A stretch of 64,000 nt of DNA from Hyalella azteca. Taxonomy: Eukaryota; Arthropoda; Malacostraca; Amphipoda; Hyalellidae. The stretch is from positions 1-64,000 of the forward strand of contig NW_025944539.1 in NCBI RefSeq assembly GCF_000764305.2. The letters run 5' to 3'. A program made the position numbers and the translations under genes. Of the stretch, positions 55,101 through 61,100 are shown in pieces (the first letter of the stretch is position 1; each line of letters begins with the position of its first letter). The notes below the pieces were generated by a model. That model was not told where the DNA came from. It saw nothing but the letters and a program-made list of their open reading frames with translations, and did not search any database.

Positions 55101-58100
55101 CGTCACCGCAAATGGTGCGCTAATAACCAAACGAAATTAGACGCTCTTCCCGTCGCATAGAATTCTTCTTACCTTCTGCTCCACTCCAACCACACTTTTT
55201 ATCTTTTCGTCCAGTCTTTTTAAATACCTTTTTTGTCTTTTCGTACAGTCTTCTCTTAAATTACGTCTGTCAAAATGTACCGAGAATCGAGTAGTGCGAA
55301 CATTAAGAAAGGAATGCGTCCGTCAGGGCAATTTTTTTATCAGGTTTTTAACCAGTGCGAACAAGGCGTCTCTGAGGATTCCCACATCAAAAATATTGGC
55401 TTGCGGTATAACTAGATGAGAATTTGGAATTGAAGTCGGCCAGAGTTGAGTAAAATGGGTATTAGGAACTCGTTATTCCGAGGCCCCTGATGCCGGGTTA
55501 ACAATTAATCGCAGAACGTACGCCTCGCCTCGAGGGTTCTGACCCATGAAAATTACACGAGTCATCCAGGCAAACCTGATTTTTTAGTTCCTATTTACTT
55601 TAATTCCTTGCGTTATATAGTCGGGATATGTTTGTTGTAACGCGTCATTACTGCCAGCGTCGTGATTTGGCACAAAGTTGCGACATTTTTGTTTTAATGC
55701 TCATCATGCAATATCGTGAGGTTTTACTGACTTCTATAACGTGTAACTCTGAAGCCTGGAATGTCATTCGTACAATGAAATTAAGTTCTCTTTTTTACAT
55801 TCTTTCTAGACACTGTTCGTGTTTTTATTTCACAGGCGAGTTAATTGCATTCAACGAATTCTTAGGGATTATTTTTTCCCAGCTGAAATTTATTGTACAA
55901 TCTTTTTCGCAGCCTCGGTTGCGCATCGACTCTGTTGAAAATCAGTGCTTCGATAATTGTCTCATGTACACAAGCTAATTTTTTTTTAAATCAGAAACTT
56001 TAACCAATGTCAAAGGTTGTTGAAGACGAAGCGAACTTAAACTCAACTTAATTACCTTAATTAATATCACTATTTCATAAATATTTTTAGCGCATTTCCT
56101 CATTTATGGAAAAAAATGCACTATTGTGCTCGCCATGTCCGTCTGTCTGTCTGTCCGTCCGTGACTTCACGTTTTCGTCGACGAGAAAATGCGCTCTCTG
56201 TCACTTACTGCAGTGTGTACTGTGTTATATTTTATTATATTGCCTCAATTAATACGAGTGTTTTTGCACAGCCTGCGACCATCCCGCAAGGAGTGATCGA
56301 CATGAACCGCGTGCTGGAGGTGTCAGGTGCCGAGGATGTCACGGGCAACCAGTTCTCGCTGGCGATCACATCACCTGATCGTGTCACGTTCGTTAAGGGC
56401 ACGTCACGGGAGGAGAGCCGGTGGTGGCAGGACGTACTCTCCGTCTTTCCTCGCATGCACAAGGTACGTCAAGTTTTAGAGCTGATTTTTATTTATTTAT
56501 TGAGGAAAAGTGGTTACCCCGATGGCTCGAAGAAAACCTTCACATTGAATTAAAAATATATACATATATACATACAAGTTTGATTGAAGACCAGAGCATG
56601 CTTTTTATTAACAATCTTCTTGTTCGTCTTTTCAATGAGTCGAACCAAATTTCTAGCTGGAGCCGGGAGATCGAAAAGCAGGTTTCCGAATGACATTTTA
56701 ATAGATTGCGACGTTTCGAAAATACAATTTTCATTATCAAGCTGGTGAAGGTTTTACAGCACTTGAAATTAAATTTTGGGAATGACAGAAACTATTTGGG
56801 AACAACTATTTGGAACAACTATTTGACAGAAACTATTTGGGAACAACTATTTTACTCTCGTAAAAACTTATTTCTCATGCATTGAACTTATTGATGTATG
56901 CATTAATTATAGCACGGACGCCATAAGCGCAACGCCACGTTCCCCGGCATCAAAGGCAGCAGCGCCCCAGCCTCGTCTGCCGCCGCGCATCCTGCCGCTC
57001 GGTCAGGAGCTGCAGGGAGAGGCAAGTCATCTTTAATATTTATCATGCACACTTGATTCTTTTTATTCGTAGAATGATGCTAAGGTCTTTTTAGCGCATT
57101 TTCTCATTTATGGAAAAAATTCACTATTGTGCTCGCTATGTCCGTCTGTCTGTCCGTCCGTGACCTCACGTTTTCGTCGATGAGAAAATGCGCTCTCTGT
57201 CACTCACTTAGTGAGTGAGTAGTGAGTTATTTTTCTTATATTATTTTCAGATTTTTTATATTATTTTTTAAAAATCTTTATTAGAACATGTATTGTAACT
57301 ACAATCGAAATTAAAATGGAATATTGTGTGCAGTGCCCAGCACGCTGGAGTCTCCAGTGAGCCAGCGCGTGCGGTTCCACAGCATCAGCTCAGACCTGCG
57401 CGGCAACAGAAGGCCTTGTTCCGCCCCATCCCTGGACACTCAACAGTCTCTGTTTACACATCAACAGCAGTTCAGCGGCAACAGAAACTCCTCGGGTAAT
57501 GTCCAGCTCCTATTCTACCCTTTAGATTAGCAAATTATTATCATTTATTACGCAATTTCTCATTTTCTTTCGATTTGTAATATGGACATATCTTTATGAG
57601 ATTTTTAATGGGCCTTTTGTTTGTCAGATTAGTGTACTATAATAGTTTTTCTTTAATTTGCATCAATTTAATAATTTTTCAGAAATTTTCCGAGTGTGTT
57701 TCTATTGGAAAAACATGTTGGAGAAATAATTTGATCTCAATATTAGTCCGTTCTCTTCGATCTAGCCTTACCGTTCGTCCGTCTTAATTGCAGGGCGGCA
57801 GTACGACAGCGTTACCGAGAGTAGCAATGGCAGCGACAACAGCAACGAGGATGATGATGGTCTGTCATCTACGAAAAATATTGATAATGACGACGACATT
57901 GAAAAGAAAAACCAGATCAACTCCTACTATTCATCCAGGCTTCCAGGGTCACCGACTTCACATACTATTGGCAATGATTCCGCAGGCAATGGACTTGGAA
58001 ATAACATATCGTCGATCGTTAGCTCGACTGTAACACCTTTCAACAGCCTTCATCATTCAAGATCTAACCCCATTCCAACGCCATCGCAAACGCCTTCCCC

Positions 58101-61100
58101 TCGAGTGGGGATGACCACTTCCACAGCCCCTATCTCGCCTACGATCCTTCCATCGACTCCCCCGAGACTTGTTCCTGACGATCATAAGGAGAACACACCT
58201 CCTTATGTTCCTGGTAAATAACGATCATAAGGAGAACACTCCTTATGTTCCTGGTAAATAACGATCATAAGGAGAACACACCTCCTTATGTTCCTGGTAA
58301 ATAACGATCATAAGGAGAACACTCCTCCTTATGTTCCTGGTAAATATTCCTGACTTATGTTTATCTATAAGCAATATTCACTTGTTTGGATTCACGACTT
58401 TTTTTTGCTTCTTAAAGGATTGCTTTTATGAAGCAATTCTTTTGAACATACAGAGGCAGCATTCTGTTTCTATTGAGCAATTTATTTATGGTTCCCGAGC
58501 TTAAGTTTCTGTTTGTAGTATGTAATTATTCTGGACCTTTCAAGCATTGTTGAGGTCAATGTTCATAATTTGTATGGGATTTTTGCCTCGTCTTACTTCG
58601 GATTTCCGAACATGGAATTGAAGTGTGTTCATGGAGTGTAGATGCCATCAATTTGGATTAATTTTTTATTCATTATTCAAGTCTGTTCAAATAATGCGTA
58701 TATTTGATGAAGATAGCTTGAAAACTCTCATTCATATTTAGGTTCAGACATTTATATATCAAATTCATATTACCGATGTATGAGTAATACGGTAACAAAT
58801 AATTTGGTAACAAAATAATATAATAATAATACGGTAACGAAATAATAATTACGGCACTGGCATAAGAGAACAACCTCGTTTCGGTAAGATTTATCGTAAC
58901 ATGAAAACGGTCTTCACGAAAAATATGAATTTCTGCAGCATGCTGAAGAACCTGCTTTGTTTGACTTGGGAAGAAAATTTTCATCATTTTACGTTACAGA
59001 AGTCGCGCAAGGTCACACTCAACACACACGATGCTTGGAACTAACTAAATTATGACTCAAAGGCCAATTCCCTTAACGGCTGTTGGTGTGTCCCAAATGC
59101 TGACAGTCGCTTCAACAATAAACACAATATATATAGTGTTAGTTAGGGAACTGGTTTCATTCACAGGATTGAAGTCTTCTTCTGGGCCTATACTTTCAAA
59201 AAGTTAAGAGATCGTAAGTTCATCAGCCAATCAGTGACGGCCTTTCAAGCAAAATCCACCAATCATAGACAAGAAAATAGAACGTAAGTACTTACGTTCA
59301 CTTTGCGAATTTTGAAAGTATGGCCCCAGACCATTTATTGTGACTGTATTAGTTTATTTTCTTACTAAATTGTAATTACATCTTGCACAGCGTACAGCGA
59401 CCATTTATTGTGACTGTATTAGTTTATTTTCTTACTAAATTGTATTTATATGTTGCACAGCGTACAGCGACAACCCGCCCACATCAGAGAGCCCCCCCAC
59501 ACAAGACAAGCAGACTCACAGGCTCAGGACTCGCCGCGCTTTGAACAGAGAAGCCCGCGCGTTGTCCCAGCCTGGCAGTGAGTGAAGCCTCATTCTATTC
59601 CCAACCACAAAGTTAAATTCGGAAAAACGGCTCCATTTAACTTTAAACTCACTGTTCAAATGCTGCCATGAGTCGTAAAAATTCGAACTCATCGATAAAG
59701 CATTATCAGAGTTGAAAGGTCTACAACTCACTATCATATTTTAGTCAGAAACACAAAGTTAAACTCGAAAAAACGTCTCAATTTAACTTTAAACTCATAG
59801 TTCAAATGCTGCCATGAGTTGCAAAAACTCGAACTCGTGGATAAATCATCATCAAAGTTGAAAGGTCTCCAACCCACTATCATATTTTAGTCCCAAACAC
59901 CAAGTAAAACTCGGAAAAACGGCTCCATTTAACTTTAAACTCAGAGTTCAAATGCTGCCATGAGTCGTAAAAATTCGAACTCATCGATAAATCATCATCA
60001 AAGTTCTAATGTCCACAACTGTCATATTTCCAAATCATATTTCCAAATCGCACTCTTTAATTCTGGTTACATCCTTATCAAAAGTCACTATCATTACGCA
60101 TTTCATCTCTGCAACGTTGTTTCTACTTCGCATGACGGTGCTAAAGGATCAGCTCCTTGCTATAGGTAACCCCTAACCATGCTTGGATTTATATAATCCT
60201 AAACAGTAAACTTCTAAATATATTCCCAGAAAACTTAACTGCCCGGCAATACTGAAAACAATAAATAACGTTAAAGCGTTCTTAATATTGAAGTTCATAC
60301 GTTTTTATTAATTCATTGGATTGATTTATTGGTTTATGGTGTTTCTTGCGGTGACTTAATGCGTAATATGCAGCCAACGTCTTTTTGCGCCTGTGATCTT
60401 GGTACTCTGAACTTTAACCACTGGGCCACCAATTCAACTTCATGTCTTTCATCCGAGGTTTGGTTCGCCTCATTTGAATTGTAATACGATGTTGACACCT
60501 TGTTTTGAGGTTGATAACCAAACCAGCGTTTATTTTTCCAAATGATATATTTTTCTTATCATGCGTTTCCAATATATGCAATATATCATGTTATTTCTCA
60601 AGCTTGACCATTTGGGTCCCCTTTTTATTGTGCGAATTTTGTCTAAAATGCTTCACTATGAGATTAATTTTGAAGTTATATCGTACATCAAAGAGCAGTT
60701 CTAGCTTCTTGGAAGCCTTTATTCTTGCGGCCAATTGCCTACCTTCATTCCTTTCTCTTCATCCCCCATTCTCTCGTATTCACTCCTCATCCTCTAGTTT
60801 TCATTCTTCATCGTCTAGTGTTCATTCCTCGCTCTCTAGTCATTATATTTCATCTGCTAGTGTTCATTCCTAGCACTCTAGCGTTCATTTCATTCCTAGT
60901 TGTTTTAGTTTATATTCTTCAATTTTTCCAGCTTGGCCTCGTATCAGTTCCTCTAATGATTGATAGTTCTTAAATTGATTTATTTAAGTCTTTTGGCAAG
61001 TTTCGGTACGCATATTGGCAGAAACTGTTCTGTTCTGATTATCATTTTTGTTCATAGCATGTGTCTAGTGCTAGTTTCATGGCTCTTTCATAGTGTTAAG

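Larger units (their letters stand above)
40116..56271 (+). other. 16.2-kb intron inside the PH domain
   Basis: The intron separates the two PH-domain exons in phase 0. I found no other exon or gene in it. It holds the 37-bp array at 44 kb, the 15- and 18-bp arrays at 46 kb, the 83-bp array at 49.5 kb, one complete HINE (49996-50191) and a second (56084-56233) beside the acceptor. It also has one hairpin MITE (50875-51022), one diverged relative near 44.9 kb and two copies of a ~170-bp dispersed repeat. The stretches 40116-42300, 42480-43930, 45030-46330, 47470-49360 and 51023-56083 show nothing else I can name. Confidence 0.75.

Noticed and set aside
57788..58033. 81-codon frame overlapping exon 5
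   Set aside because: Out-of-frame shadow; the spliced frame continues in phase from exon 4 and into exon 6.
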